Shown piece after piece: positions 18,098 through 29,349 of a stretch of 64,000 bases of DNA. A model generated the notes under the pieces. It had not been told where the DNA came from. It was given only the letters and a program-made list of their open reading frames with translations, and did no database searches. The position numbers were made by a program, and so were the translations under genes. Source of the DNA: Shewanella benthica KT99 (GTDB taxonomy: Bacteria > Pseudomonadota > Gammaproteobacteria > Enterobacterales > Shewanellaceae); NCBI RefSeq assembly GCF_000172075.1, contig NZ_ABIC01000003.1, positions 103,570 through 167,569 of the forward strand, given 5' to 3'. Positions within the stretch are counted from its first letter, which is position 1; each line of letters starts with the position of its first letter.

Positions 18098-18801
18098 ATG
18101 AAGGCTGGTTAGCCCTTTTACAGCAGGCCTTGAACCTGCTGTTTTCATTGGACCCCGAAGTGTGGTCCATCGTCTCCGTCTCTTTTTCTGTATCTTTTGC
18201 AGCGCTAGTGATCACCTTGCTGCCCTCTATGATACTAGGATTTGTGCTGGCTTTCGGACGTTTTCCCGGCCGCTGGCTTATCACCAACCTCATTCAAACC
18301 CTACAATCTATCCCCACTGTGGTCATAGGTTTACTCGTCTATCTGATGCTAACCCGTATGGGGCCTCTGGGTGATCTCAAGTGGTTGTTCACTCAAAAAG
18401 GCATGATCTTAGGCCAGATGCTAATCTGCGCCCCTGTGCTGGTAGCCATCAGTCAAGCCGCCTTTACCAGTGTTGACCGCAGAGCCTGGGAAACATCCCG
18501 TACCTTAGGCGCCTCCTGGTTAAGATCGATCTGGACCTTGTGCCGGGAGCTGAAAGTTCCCTTGCTGATGGCTATTGTGGCAGGATTCAGTCGTATCTTG
18601 ACCGAAGTCGGTTGCTCCATGATGGTGGGCGGTAATATTGCCGACGTGACTCGCAATATCCCCACCGCTATCGCTTTGGAAACCAGTAAAGGTGATTTTT
18701 CCCAGGCGATAGCCTTAGGTTTAGTCTTACTCATACTCTCTATTGTGCTTAACTTCACCTTAGGTATTCTCAGAGGCAAAGCCGAACCGAGGAGCCACTA
18801 A
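18094..18801 (+). CDS. tupB: Tungstate ABC transporter, permease
   Basis: A 235-residue inner-membrane protein with about five to six transmembrane helices, starting inside the tupA stop (ATGA overlap). The cytoplasmic EAA-type loop is seen around AWETSRTLGASWLRSIW (about residues 129-145), and EVGCSMMVGGNI is typical of TupB/ModB-like permeases. It pairs with TupA and TupC for import of tungstate, energised by ATP. Confidence 0.88.
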   Translation: MNEGWLALLQQALNLLFSLDPEVWSIVSVSFSVSFAALVITLLPSMILGFVLAFGRFPGRWLITNLIQTLQSIPTVVIGLLVYLMLTRMGPLGDLKWLFTQKGMILGQMLICAPVLVAISQAAFTSVDRRAWETSRTLGASWLRSIWTLCRELKVPLLMAIVAGFSRILTEVGCSMMVGGNIADVTRNIPTAIALETSKGDFSQAIALGLVLLILSIVLNFTLGILRGKAEPRSH

Positions 18802-18804
18802 CTT

Positions 18805-19524
18805 ATGGCCAACTTGATTGCGCAGAATATTGAGATGTGCTTCGATGACAGGCAGTTATTCACCATTGACAGGGTACAACTGTCAGAGGGAAACACCATA
18901 TATTTGCAGGGTGATAACGGCAGCGGCAAAACCACCTTAATGAAGCTGCTCGCAGGTTTGCTGAAACCAAGCCGCGGCACTATCACCGCCGAAGGTTTCG
19001 CGCCACTGCCTTGGTGGCGTTCCAATCCTCTGTTGGGTAAGGCGATTTACTTACATCAGCACCCTTACCTGTTCGATGGTAGCGTCGAATATAACTTGCG
19101 CTACCCACATCCATTCAGCGATATGACAGCCAGTGACCTCAATAAACGCACTCTTGCCGCGATCGAGATGGCCCAGTTGACACATCTATGTAAACAAGCG
19201 GCCTCCAGCCTATCCGGCGGTGAGAGGCAGAGGCTTGCTATTGCCAGAGCCTGGATCATGCGACCTCAATTATTAATGCTAGATGAACCCACCTCTAACA
19301 TGGATAAATATTCTCAACAACTAGTGCTCACCATGATCAGTGAGCTGCAAGAGTTTGGTACCGGCATGTTGATCAGTAGCCATCAGGCTTGCGTGCTGAC
19401 CAGCTTATGCAATCAGACCTGGATTATAAAAAACCAGACGATAATATCGTCGGCAGCAAGTGTTAATCCAACGCATACAGGCCCAATAAACATACAGGAC
19501 TCTCAATATGTCATTGCAAATTGA
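18805..19524 (+). CDS. tupC: Tungstate ABC transporter, ATP-binding protein
   Basis: A 239-residue ATPase starting 3 bases after tupB. Walker A is GDNGSGKTT (about residues 36-44), the signature is [15 protein letters not shown], Walker B is [12 protein letters not shown], and the switch His is in SSHQ. There is no C-terminal regulatory (TOBE) domain such as ModC has, which fits TupC. Its 3' end overlaps mobA by 17 bases, implying translational coupling. Confidence 0.88.
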   Translation: MANLIAQNIEMCFDDRQLFTIDRVQLSEGNTIYLQGDNGSGKTTLMKLLAGLLKPSRGTITAEGFAPLPWWRSNPLLGKAIYLHQHPYLFDGSVEYNLRYPHPFSDMTASDLNKRTLAAIEMAQLTHLCKQAASSLSGGERQRLAIARAWIMRPQLLMLDEPTSNMDKYSQQLVLTMISELQEFGTGMLISSHQACVLTSLCNQTWIIKNQTIISSAASVNPTHTGPINIQDSQYVIAN

Positions 19525-20098
19525 TGCCGTGATCTTAGCCGGCGGAATGGCTAGGCGCATGGGTGGAAACGATAAAGGTTTAGTCGAACTAAATGAACAA
19601 GCTATGATAAAATATGCAATCGATCGGATAAAACCTCAAGTTAAGGGGATCCTGATCAACGCAAATCGTAATCAAAGCCGTTATGCTGAGTTTGGTTACC
19701 CTGTCATCAGTGATGAAGATACTGGTTACTTAGGTCCACTGGCAGGAATGATCACCGCCATGGGCAATACCCAGGCAGACTATTTATTAGTCGTACCTTG
19801 TGACTGCCCCCTGCTACCAACCGACCTAGTATCACGCATGCTGGCACAAATAGAGAGCCAAGGTGCCGAACTTGCCGTCGCCAGTGATGGTAAGAGGGAG
19901 CAACCCGTGGTCTTGTTGCTCAAGCCCAGCTTAAGAGACTCGATGAAAGCCTTCTTAGATGCTGGTGAACGCAAAATAGATTTTTGGTACGCCAAACATA
20001 ACTGTGTTGTCACTGAGTTTTCAGATCAACCCAATGCCTTTGTTAACGTCAACACGCCAGAACAAAAACAACAACTTGCTGAAGCAATTGCCAAGTAA
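19508..20098 (+). CDS. mobA: Molybdenum cofactor guanylyltransferase
   Basis: Transfers GMP from GTP to molybdopterin to make the guanine-dinucleotide cofactor (bis-MGD). The 196-residue product has the nucleotide-binding [16 protein letters not shown] at residues 9-24 and a DCPLLP metal site (about 98-103). ACAGGA 10 bases upstream serves as ribosome-binding site within the end of tupC. Position inside the tup operon ties cofactor maturation to metal uptake. Confidence 0.93.
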   Translation: MSLQIDAVILAGGMARRMGGNDKGLVELNEQAMIKYAIDRIKPQVKGILINANRNQSRYAEFGYPVISDEDTGYLGPLAGMITAMGNTQADYLLVVPCDCPLLPTDLVSRMLAQIESQGAELAVASDGKREQPVVLLLKPSLRDSMKAFLDAGERKIDFWYAKHNCVVTEFSDQPNAFVNVNTPEQKQQLAEAIAK

Positions 20099-20112
20099 AT
20101 TTCGAGGTATAA

Positions 20113-21912
20113 ATGAGCATTCCTTTTACCAATCCGCTATCGATCCCGGTACTCGGATTTTGTGCCTATAGCGGCACAGGAAAAACCACCCTACTCAAAA
20201 AACTGATCCCAGAGTTAAATAGTCGCGGGGTTAAGTTGGCGGTGATTAAACACGCCCATCATAACTTCGATGTGGATATTCCGGGAAAGGACAGCTTCGA
20301 GATGCGCAAAGCGGGTGCTCGTCAGGTGTTGGTCGCCTCCCACGTTCGTTGGGCTCTTATGACCGAAGATGCGCTCGAAGACGATCCTCAGCTGCCACAT
20401 CTGTTGCAACAGATAGAACAAGACAAGGTCGACATCGTTTTGGTCGAAGGCTTCAAGAAACTTGAGCTACCAAAAATTGAGCTACATAGAGCCGTCCATG
20501 GCAAACCCTTTATTCACACTCATGATGATAATATCCAGGCTATTGCCTGCTGTGATAACACCCAAGTACCCGATGGATTACCTCGCTTGGATATCAACGA
20601 TGTCGCTCAGATAGCCGACTTTGTCATCGAATATATCGGCAAGTGGCAAGTCGCTCCTGTCACTCTACCGCTAGCCCCTTCTGCTGGCTGTGAATTCGAG
20701 ATGAGTAAGACGCTCTCCGTCAGGCAAGGTGTTGATAATATTCTCTCCTGCGTAAAACCGATCACCGACACCGAGCAGCTAGTATTAGATGATCTTAGCG
20801 GTAGGGTGCTCGCCGAAGATGCTATTTCTCCGGTAAATGTGCCACAAAATACCAATTCTGCTATGGATGGCTATGCATTCAAGCTCTCCGAGCCTAGGCT
20901 CGAGCGCTACACCATAGTCGCCGACGTGATGGCCGGACATCATTTTAAAGGCACGCTACAAGACGGTGAAGCCGTGCGCATCATGACCGGTGCCCCCTTA
21001 CCCGCTGGCGCCGACACTATACAGGCGAAGGAGCTTGCTATTGAACAAGGCGCAGAGGTCAGCTTCCAGGGAGAGATAACCTTAGGCCAACATGTGCGCT
21101 TAGCCGGAGAAGATATCGCTAAAGGCAAGACAGCACTAGCAGCTCATAAGCGTATGCAGGCGCCAGAGCAAGGCATGCTGGCATCCTTAGGATTCGGTCA
21201 TCTGCCGGTATTCAGACGCCCTAAGGTGGCCGTTTTCTCCACCGGTGATGAAGTTTGTCAACCCGGTGAACCATTAAAAGACAACTGTATCTACGATTCT
21301 AACCGTTTCACCATCAAGTCTATGGTGCGTAAACTGGGTTGTGAGGTGATCGATTTAGGCATCATTCATGACTCAGAAGATGCCCTCGCCGAGGCGTTAC
21401 AACAGGCCGCTGTGGATGCGGATATGGTAATAAGCTCTGGCGGCGTTTCGGTCGGCGATGCCGACTTCATCAAGCTTGCCTTAGAACGAGTCGGTCAAAT
21501 TAACTTCTGGCGTATCAATATGCGTCCGGGGCGACCTCTGGCCTTCGGTCAGATTGGCGACTGTTTATTCTTCGGTTTACCGGGTAACCCAGTTGCAGTC
21601 ATGGTCTCCTTCATACAATTCGTGCAACCGGCACTACGTAAACTCGCCGGTGAGAAAGACTGGCAACCTAGCCTAGTTCCCGCGATTGCCGATTGCAAGA
21701 TGCGCAGCCGCGAGGGACGTACTGAATTTATCCGCGGTGTCTACCACTTAGGTCAGGATGGCAAGCTACACGTAACCACAACAGGCGCACAGGGATCAGG
21801 CATGCTGAGCTCTATGGTTAAAGGCAATTGTCTTATCATCATAGGTGAGCAAGATGAGCAGTTAAATCCCGGTGATACCGCTTATATTCAACCCTTTGCC
21901 GATCTTCTATAA
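20113..21912 (+). CDS. moeA: Fused MobB - MoeA protein
   Basis: A 599-residue fusion. Residues 1 to about 175 are MobB, the GTP-binding adaptor of MobA, with Walker A YSGTGKTTL at about 18-26. Residues from about 200 on are MoeA, molybdopterin molybdenumtransferase, with QNTNSAMDGYA, IMTGAPLPAGADT, VFSTGDEV, SSGGVSVGDADF and the proline-rich GRPLAFG / GLPGNPVAV. MoeA inserts molybdenum into adenylylated molybdopterin; fusing it with MobB joins two consecutive steps. It follows mobA by 14 bases. Such fusions are known in some gammaproteobacteria. Confidence 0.93.
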   Translation: MSIPFTNPLSIPVLGFCAYSGTGKTTLLKKLIPELNSRGVKLAVIKHAHHNFDVDIPGKDSFEMRKAGARQVLVASHVRWALMTEDALEDDPQLPHLLQQIEQDKVDIVLVEGFKKLELPKIELHRAVHGKPFIHTHDDNIQAIACCDNTQVPDGLPRLDINDVAQIADFVIEYIGKWQVAPVTLPLAPSAGCEFEMSKTLSVRQGVDNILSCVKPITDTEQLVLDDLSGRVLAEDAISPVNVPQNTNSAMDGYAFKLSEPRLERYTIVADVMAGHHFKGTLQDGEAVRIMTGAPLPAGADTIQAKELAIEQGAEVSFQGEITLGQHVRLAGEDIAKGKTALAAHKRMQAPEQGMLASLGFGHLPVFRRPKVAVFSTGDEVCQPGEPLKDNCIYDSNRFTIKSMVRKLGCEVIDLGIIHDSEDALAEALQQAAVDADMVISSGGVSVGDADFIKLALERVGQINFWRINMRPGRPLAFGQIGDCLFFGLPGNPVAVMVSFIQFVQPALRKLAGEKDWQPSLVPAIADCKMRSREGRTEFIRGVYHLGQDGKLHVTTTGAQGSGMLSSMVKGNCLIIIGEQDEQLNPGDTAYIQPFADLL

Positions 21913-21940
21913 TTGACCATATGCTCTATATATGGTCTAA
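21913..21940 (+). terminator. Hairpin after the tup-mob operon
   Basis: GACCATAT / ATATGGTC arms close a short loop directly after the mobB-moeA stop. There is no T tract, so termination here is only possible. Confidence 0.3.
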
Positions 21941-22099
21941 ATCAAGCAAAAATTTGCACCGTAGCACCCTGTTGTAGATAATTAGTCTTGAAGAACTGGC
22001 ATGGGTGGGCAAGTGACTAAGCGGCATTAGCCGCTGGTTTTATGACATGCTAAACTGCGCTTATCTCTTATTGTCACCTCAAGACTGAAACCAGACATC

Positions 22100-22588
22100 A
22101 TGGCGCTATCACGGAAAAAGTGGAACAATATCATTATTCTCGCATCGATCATGATGATATCTATCCTCACCCTGTTAAAGAATAAAACCGCGACACTCCC
22201 CGATGATGCCCTGCCACTATTCGACAACAACTCTTCCTTAGTGCAGCTACAACTCGATACTCTCTGGCTCAACAAGGGCAGTAAAGCCTGGCAATGCCAC
22301 CCAGATATACTCAACTGCCAGTCCTGGGCTAAGGCATGGAGTGAAATTCATTTGTCAGCCCTAGGCCAAGATATTAATATCCTTACGGCTATTGAGGACG
22401 ATATTGATAAACACAGTGCACAGAGAGTCGTTATCCAGATAGCCGATAAGCAGCAGCCGCAATTATGGCAGTTTTACCCTAAGCAAGGGCTACTAGAGTC
22501 GCCTGCCAAAAACTGGTATCTGATCCCCCCCAGTCAACGTGAAGCCCTATCACCCATTATCAAGGCTAAAGTGTCGGTTAACCATTAA
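22100..22588 (+). CDS. Hypothetical membrane-anchored protein upstream of mutM
   Basis: A 162-residue product with a single hydrophobic segment near the N-terminus ([16 protein letters not shown], residues 11-26) preceded by basic residues, so it is probably anchored with its C-terminal part in the periplasm. Two cysteines ([13 protein letters not shown]) could form a disulfide. No family recognised. It lies 29 bases before mutM on the same strand and may share its transcript. Confidence 0.6.
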   Translation: MALSRKKWNNIIILASIMMISILTLLKNKTATLPDDALPLFDNNSSLVQLQLDTLWLNKGSKAWQCHPDILNCQSWAKAWSEIHLSALGQDINILTAIEDDIDKHSAQRVVIQIADKQQPQLWQFYPKQGLLESPAKNWYLIPPSQREALSPIIKAKVSVNH

Positions 22589-22617
22589 CCCCCCAATCTT
22601 TCCCCAGAGAACTCATT

Positions 22618-23433
22618 ATGCCCGAACTGCCCGAAGTTGAAGTCACTCGTCAAGGAATTACTCCCCACCTAGTTGGGCAAGAAGTCATCGGCTTAGTGGT
22701 GCGCAATGCTAGCCTTCGCTGGCCAGTCCCCCAAATAGCCCAACAAATAGTCGGCCAGGTAATACGTAATGTGCGTCGTAGGGCTAAATATTTACTTATC
22801 GACACCGACGCCGGCACCACGATTATACACTTAGGCATGTCGGGCAGTTTACGCATAGTGCCTAAAAGTACCCCAGTGGAGAAGCATGACCATATCGATC
22901 TCGAGCTTGCCAGCGGTAAGATACTCAGATTTAACGATCCCCGCCGTTTCGGGGCCTGGCTCTGGAGTGAACTGCCGGAAGAAGCCCATCCACTGTTATC
23001 AAAGTTAGGGCCTGAGCCGCTAAAAGATGACTTTACCCCCAAATATTTGTTTGACTCGCTAAAGAACAAGAAAAAAGCGATAAAGCTCTGCCTGATGGAT
23101 AACCATATCGTGGTCGGTGTAGGTAATATTTACGCCAATGAGGCGCTATTTGCGGCGGGGATCCACCCTCAGACCGAGGCCGGAAGACTAGATATCGAAC
23201 GCTTAACCATCTTAGTCACCGACATTAAGCAGATACTCGCTAGTGCCATAAAACAAGGCGGCACGACCCTGAAAGACTTCACTAATGCCGACGGTAAACC
23301 AGGCTATTTTGCTCAAAAACTGCATGTCTATGGTCGCGGCGGAGAGACCTGTACCCAATGCGGCAATCTACTCAGTGAGGTAAGGCTGGGACAACGGGCC
23401 ACAGTATTTTGCGGCATATGCCAACAGCGATAA
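22618..23433 (+). CDS. mutM: Formamidopyrimidine-DNA glycosylase
   Basis: Removes 8-oxoguanine and ring-opened purines from DNA. The 271-residue protein begins PELPEVE after Met removal, with the catalytic Pro and Glu at the N-terminus. [10 protein letters not shown] and NDPRRFG lie in the N-terminal domain, and the [12 protein letters not shown] helix-two-turn-helix region in the middle. The zinc finger uses C245, C248, C265 and C268. The length is standard. Confidence 0.97.
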   Translation: MPELPEVEVTRQGITPHLVGQEVIGLVVRNASLRWPVPQIAQQIVGQVIRNVRRRAKYLLIDTDAGTTIIHLGMSGSLRIVPKSTPVEKHDHIDLELASGKILRFNDPRRFGAWLWSELPEEAHPLLSKLGPEPLKDDFTPKYLFDSLKNKKKAIKLCLMDNHIVVGVGNIYANEALFAAGIHPQTEAGRLDIERLTILVTDIKQILASAIKQGGTTLKDFTNADGKPGYFAQKLHVYGRGGETCTQCGNLLSEVRLGQRATVFCGICQQR

Positions 23434-23450
23434 AGCTTAGGCAGGATTCA

Positions 23451-23478
23451 AGTTCCTAGGTACTAGTACCTAGGAACT
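23451..23478. repeat. Perfect 28-bp CTAG-rich palindrome between convergent genes
   Basis: A perfect dyad with arms AGTTCCTAGGTACT / AGTACCTAGGAACT, placed between mutM (+) and the wzi-like gene (-). It can form a strong hairpin on either strand but lacks a T tract. Related CTAG-rich sequence lies after glpG (46787-46811) and after the YeiH gene (8722-8735). Confidence 0.8.
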
Positions 23479-23486
23479 CAAGCCTT

Positions 23487-24980
23487 CTAAAACCTATACT
23501 CATAAATGCCGAACAAGCTGGCATCGGACTCGCTCTCCTGAGTATCAAACTCGGAACGTGACACAGTACCGCCGACACTCATCATGCCCTTCCAGATAGG
23601 CATGCGATAGCTAAGTTCCAACATCAACAGGTCTTCTTGCGGCCGTTGTGCCACCCAAGCGCTTCCAGGGCTAGAGCCATCTTTATTTAACTGGGCATAT
23701 CTGAGTATCGAAGTGATCCCCTTGCTATCTTTGAACTGACCAATGAGGCCCAGGGCATAGACAGTCGCGTCACTTTCATAGGTACTGCCGTAGGTTTTAC
23801 CATAATAGCGTGAGCCTGATTGATAAGTTGAATGCTCATACAAACAGTTGAAGGCATTATCATCTTCACCGCAGGCAACCAGGGTATCAGTATACTCAAA
23901 AAATAACTTATACTGAGCATTGTCAAAATTGAAACGAGTATCTATACCGCCAAAATGACCACAGTCGACAATATCCCAAGGCGCTGAACCTTTGGCATCT
24001 TCACAGGTTTTTTCGTAATAGACACCAAATGGGATATTAAACCAGGTATCGCTGAAACGAATATCATAGCCCGCCATCTGGTTACCATAATTGCTACACC
24101 CGCCCTCACCTGCACCGCGGCAATCACGCTGAGCGGTTATCGATTTAAGCGCACTCTCCCAGCTACACTCCTCGCCCTCACCACAAAACTGAGTCGACCA
24201 GGAGAAGCCAATCTCTAACTGACGCAATGGACGAATCGAGCTGCGGAAATTCCACAACAGCGGGTTAGCGACGGCGCGCTCTTCCTCCAGCCGACTGATA
24301 CCTGCGGTGAGTGTCCAAGGGCCAAGCCAAGACAACCAAGGAGTCTCAAAGGCTGCGGCATTATTGCGACTCACCATCACTGACGGCATAGGTCGGGCGT
24401 TGTTCGACCTATGTAATGCAGAGTCGAAACCTGGTCCCCACCACTGCTCGACAGCCCCGGCAGTGATCATCCAATTACCCAGAGCCATAGCGAAATATGA
24501 ATCATCGAGGCGAAATTCTTCCTCATCTGCGGGATCGTAATGAGCCGATGCCGACACCTTAAAGGCAAAACGCTCGCCCATATACTCGTGGGAAATTTGA
24601 AGGTCACCTTGTTCACGATAATCTGAGCCAAAATGTTGAAAGCGCGCCGCATCTGTTGCCGCAGCGGCCTTGATACGAGTATTACCCCGATTGCCGACGG
24701 CGCTGCGGTAATAATAGTTCACCCTCGCATATGCCTCGGCCAAAGCTGGAGTCAAAACTGATGGTTCTACTTGAGCTAGATCGACGCCAATACCAGACCA
24801 CATCAAAGGATAGGTATTGACGGGCACGGTAATAACACCTGCATCGGCAAGGGCTTGAATATCTGCTCTGAGATAGATATCGGAGACATCGACCCAAGGT
24901 GCAGCCAACAGAGTGGATGAGAAAACCAGACTAAAAACTAATCCTAGTTTGGCAAGAGAAGAGTTAACAATTTTAATCAT
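23487..24980 (-). CDS. Wzi-family outer-membrane capsule-assembly-like protein
   Basis: A 497-residue protein with a signal peptide cleaved near LLAA (residues 24-27). The start of the mature region, WVDVSDIYLRADIQALADAG, then VNTYPLMWSGI, is typical of the PF14052 Wzi group. Many aromatic-rich amphipathic strands follow and the chain ends in YEYRF, as in an outer-membrane barrel. Wzi proteins help attach capsule to the cell surface, though Shewanella members may serve another exopolysaccharide. It follows coaD by 7 bases and hldE further up on the same strand. Confidence 0.75.
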   Translation of the reverse strand: MIKIVNSSLAKLGLVFSLVFSSTLLAAPWVDVSDIYLRADIQALADAGVITVPVNTYPLMWSGIGVDLAQVEPSVLTPALAEAYARVNYYYRSAVGNRGNTRIKAAAATDAARFQHFGSDYREQGDLQISHEYMGERFAFKVSASAHYDPADEEEFRLDDSYFAMALGNWMITAGAVEQWWGPGFDSALHRSNNARPMPSVMVSRNNAAAFETPWLSWLGPWTLTAGISRLEEERAVANPLLWNFRSSIRPLRQLEIGFSWSTQFCGEGEECSWESALKSITAQRDCRGAGEGGCSNYGNQMAGYDIRFSDTWFNIPFGVYYEKTCEDAKGSAPWDIVDCGHFGGIDTRFNFDNAQYKLFFEYTDTLVACGEDDNAFNCLYEHSTYQSGSRYYGKTYGSTYESDATVYALGLIGQFKDSKGITSILRYAQLNKDGSSPGSAWVAQRPQEDLLMLELSYRMPIWKGMMSVGGTVSRSEFDTQESESDASLFGIYEYRF

Positions 24981-24987
24981 GACTTAA

Positions 24988-26900
<1,913 letters not shown>

Positions 26901-27254
26901 AACACTTTTATCTTTTGCAAAATTAGACCTAGATTGTACCTAATTTTTCTTGCCGCCGTTACCTTTACAGTCTATTTCTGTTTAAGGCTGCTTATCGAGA
27001 TAAAATATGTCATTTCGCTACTCCTTAACAAGATTTAGCATCACAAGACTAAGACAAGAGTTATATCGCTATTGTTAATCGAAATCTAATCTGAAAATCC
27101 ATTTATCCCAGACTCAATAGTAGAGTTTAACCACTATAGAACTGTTATCATTTGCGATGATTTTCTCGTTTTCAGATTAAATATTTATCGGGGATGCAGA
27201 TATTAGCTGCATATTGAATATGATGAATAATTCCCAAAAATTGGTTGCTTGCAT
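26901..27254. other. Divergent intergenic region, nothing recognised
   Basis: About 350 AT-rich bases between hldE (-) and the GT9 gene (+). Both promoters must lie here, but I cannot single out a convincing pair or an operator. Confidence 0.4.
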
Positions 27255-28262
27255 ATGATCAAAAGAGTTTTAGCTATCCGGCATGACAAGATTGGCGATT
27301 TTGTCCTTTATTGGCCGGCATTATGTTTGTTAAAGACAGCAATGCCAGAAGCCAGTATTGAGGTATTCGTTGCTCCCGCGGTACAAGCACTCGCAGAAGC
27401 TTGTCCATATGTAGATCATGTCATTGTCGATACTGGTGATGATAAAGCCATTACCGAAAAATTTATTGCTCGCAAATACGACGCTGTGATCGTCTCATGT
27501 TCAGAGTTTAGAATTTACAAGATGGTACACCATCTCGATACCGCCTATAAGCTGGCTCCGAAACACAACTGGTACCAATATTTATACCGACATACGGCAG
27601 ACGCGAGATACAAGACCGGAGAGCCTTGTTGGCGTGGTGGATGCATGCTTGTGGAGCACTTTCTAACACAGCATGGCTACCAAATCCCAACACTACCTCA
27701 GCAATATTGGGACATGAGTGCCGAACGTGAAAAGTGGCAAAGTTATTACCACCACCAAGGCGATGAAAAATTAATTTTCGCGCATCCAGGAACAGGCGGT
27801 TCATCTGGAAGCTTGTCACCTGCTGATTTTGCAAGATTATTAATCAATATTAACCGTAAAACACGAGTTAACTGCAAATTCGTTTTGACGTTTAGCGGAG
27901 ATGAAGAGCGATTAGCCCAAGAGATTTTCGACAAACTCGACCAAGAATCAGTCAAGGTTGTCATGGCAAAACCGCTTTCGAGTCTGGCTTATTTTGCAAA
28001 ATCTATCGTTGCAGCAGATATGTTTATAGCGGGCTCTACGGGTCCACTACATATCGCAGGCTTACATAATATAGCAACCGTTGGTTTTTATGCCGGCAGA
28101 CGTTCCGCACCCATAGTTCGCTGGCAAACACTGTCTCATAGACATAAACGTTTATCTTACACGCCACCAATAGGTAAAAAAACGGGTCGAAACATGGCGC
28201 TAATCGATTTTAACGCGGTCGAAAAAGATGTAGTGGCTTACTTAGATACTCATTATGCTTAA
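27255..28262 (+). CDS. GT9-family glycosyltransferase (heptosyltransferase-like)
   Basis: About 335 residues from ATG 27255; a TTG at 27249 would add two. The N-terminus VLAIRHDKIGDFVLYWPAL is the GT9 signature, and AGSTGPLHIAGL near residue 260 is the acceptor/nucleotide-binding motif. Such enzymes add heptose or another sugar from an ADP- or nucleotide-sugar to lipopolysaccharide core at the inner face of the cytoplasmic membrane. Sequence alone does not tell which residue it adds. It is followed by hldD on the same strand. Confidence 0.8.
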   Translation: MIKRVLAIRHDKIGDFVLYWPALCLLKTAMPEASIEVFVAPAVQALAEACPYVDHVIVDTGDDKAITEKFIARKYDAVIVSCSEFRIYKMVHHLDTAYKLAPKHNWYQYLYRHTADARYKTGEPCWRGGCMLVEHFLTQHGYQIPTLPQQYWDMSAEREKWQSYYHHQGDEKLIFAHPGTGGSSGSLSPADFARLLININRKTRVNCKFVLTFSGDEERLAQEIFDKLDQESVKVVMAKPLSSLAYFAKSIVAADMFIAGSTGPLHIAGLHNIATVGFYAGRRSAPIVRWQTLSHRHKRLSYTPPIGKKTGRNMALIDFNAVEKDVVAYLDTHYA

Positions 28263-28332
28263 ATCAAGCAAGTAGTGAATAATTATCGCGACTTGAGATC
28301 GGCTCAACTCGCCTGAAAATTGGAAGATGAAT

Positions 28333-29286
28333 ATGATTGTTGTCACAGGTGCCGCAGGATTTATCGGCAGTAACTTAGTCAAAGCACTCAACGATATGGG
28401 ACGCAGCGACATTATTGCCGTTGACGATCTCAGCGATGGTACACAGATGTTCAATTTAGCCGACTGTGAAATCGCCGACTATCTTGATAAAGATGATTTT
28501 CTTGCCAAGATAAAATCTGGCGTCTTCGACGGTCAACTTGAAGTGATATTCCATCAAGGTGCTTGCTCATCAACTACTGAGTGGGATGGCAAATTCATGA
28601 TGGCAAATAACTATGAGTATTCGAAGAGCATGCTCCATTATTGCCAGACGAATACTTGTCAGTTTATTTATGCCTCTTCGGCCTCTGTTTATGGTGGCAG
28701 CGATAAATTCGTTGAACAGCGCGAATTCGAGAAGCCATTAAACGTCTATGCTTATTCTAAGTTCCTCTTCGATCAATATGTTAGGCAGCAGAAATTAACC
28801 ACTCAAGTCGCAGGCCTGCGTTACTTCAACGTTTACGGTCCCCGTGAACAGCATAAAGGTGGCATGGCCAGCGTTGCATTTCACTTTAATAATCAAATTA
28901 ACGCGACTGAAGTCTGTCGACTTTTCGAGGGCGTTGAAGGTTATCAGAATGGCCAACAGTTACGTGATTTTGTGTACGTCGAAGACGTAGTTAAGGTAAA
29001 TTTGTGGCTATGGCAGAACCCTGAGATATCGGGTGTGTTTAATTGCGGAACGGGTGAGGCTCAGAGCTTTAACGATGTGGCTAATGCCGTCATTGACTAT
29101 CACGGCAAAGGCAAAATTGAGTACATCCCCTTCCCTGAGAAGTTGAAGGGCGCTTATCAACATTACACTCAAGCCGATTTAACTCGGCTTCGTCAAGCTG
29201 GTTACACTGAGGCATTTAAAACGGTAGAGCAAGCAGTACCTGAATATCTGGACTGGCTTAAGGCACAACACTTTATCGGCCAATAA
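28333..29286 (+). CDS. hldD: ADP-L-glycero-D-manno-heptose-6-epimerase
   Basis: NADP-dependent epimerase producing ADP-L,D-heptose. Start ATG 28333 ([14 protein letters not shown]) is chosen because GGAAG at 28322-28326 lies 6 bases upstream; ATG 28327 is too close to it. The 317-residue short-chain dehydrogenase has GAAGFIGS at its N-terminus, the [11 protein letters not shown] catalytic Tyr/Lys, and [13 protein letters not shown]. It completes ADP-heptose synthesis begun by HldE. Confidence 0.96.
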   Translation: MIVVTGAAGFIGSNLVKALNDMGRSDIIAVDDLSDGTQMFNLADCEIADYLDKDDFLAKIKSGVFDGQLEVIFHQGACSSTTEWDGKFMMANNYEYSKSMLHYCQTNTCQFIYASSASVYGGSDKFVEQREFEKPLNVYAYSKFLFDQYVRQQKLTTQVAGLRYFNVYGPREQHKGGMASVAFHFNNQINATEVCRLFEGVEGYQNGQQLRDFVYVEDVVKVNLWLWQNPEISGVFNCGTGEAQSFNDVANAVIDYHGKGKIEYIPFPEKLKGAYQHYTQADLTRLRQAGYTEAFKTVEQAVPEYLDWLKAQHFIGQ

Positions 29287-29300
29287 TCCAATCTGGTGAA

Positions 29301-29331
29301 TCGCCAATATAGTCTATAAACTATTTGGCGA
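29301..29331. terminator. Hairpin between convergent hldD and TagB-like gene
   Basis: TCGCCAA and TTGGCGA arms with an inner TAGT/ACTA pair. It lies between the two convergent 3' ends but has no T tract, so it is a weak candidate. Confidence 0.35.
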
Positions 29332-29349
29332 ACTATCACGATCTTAATT

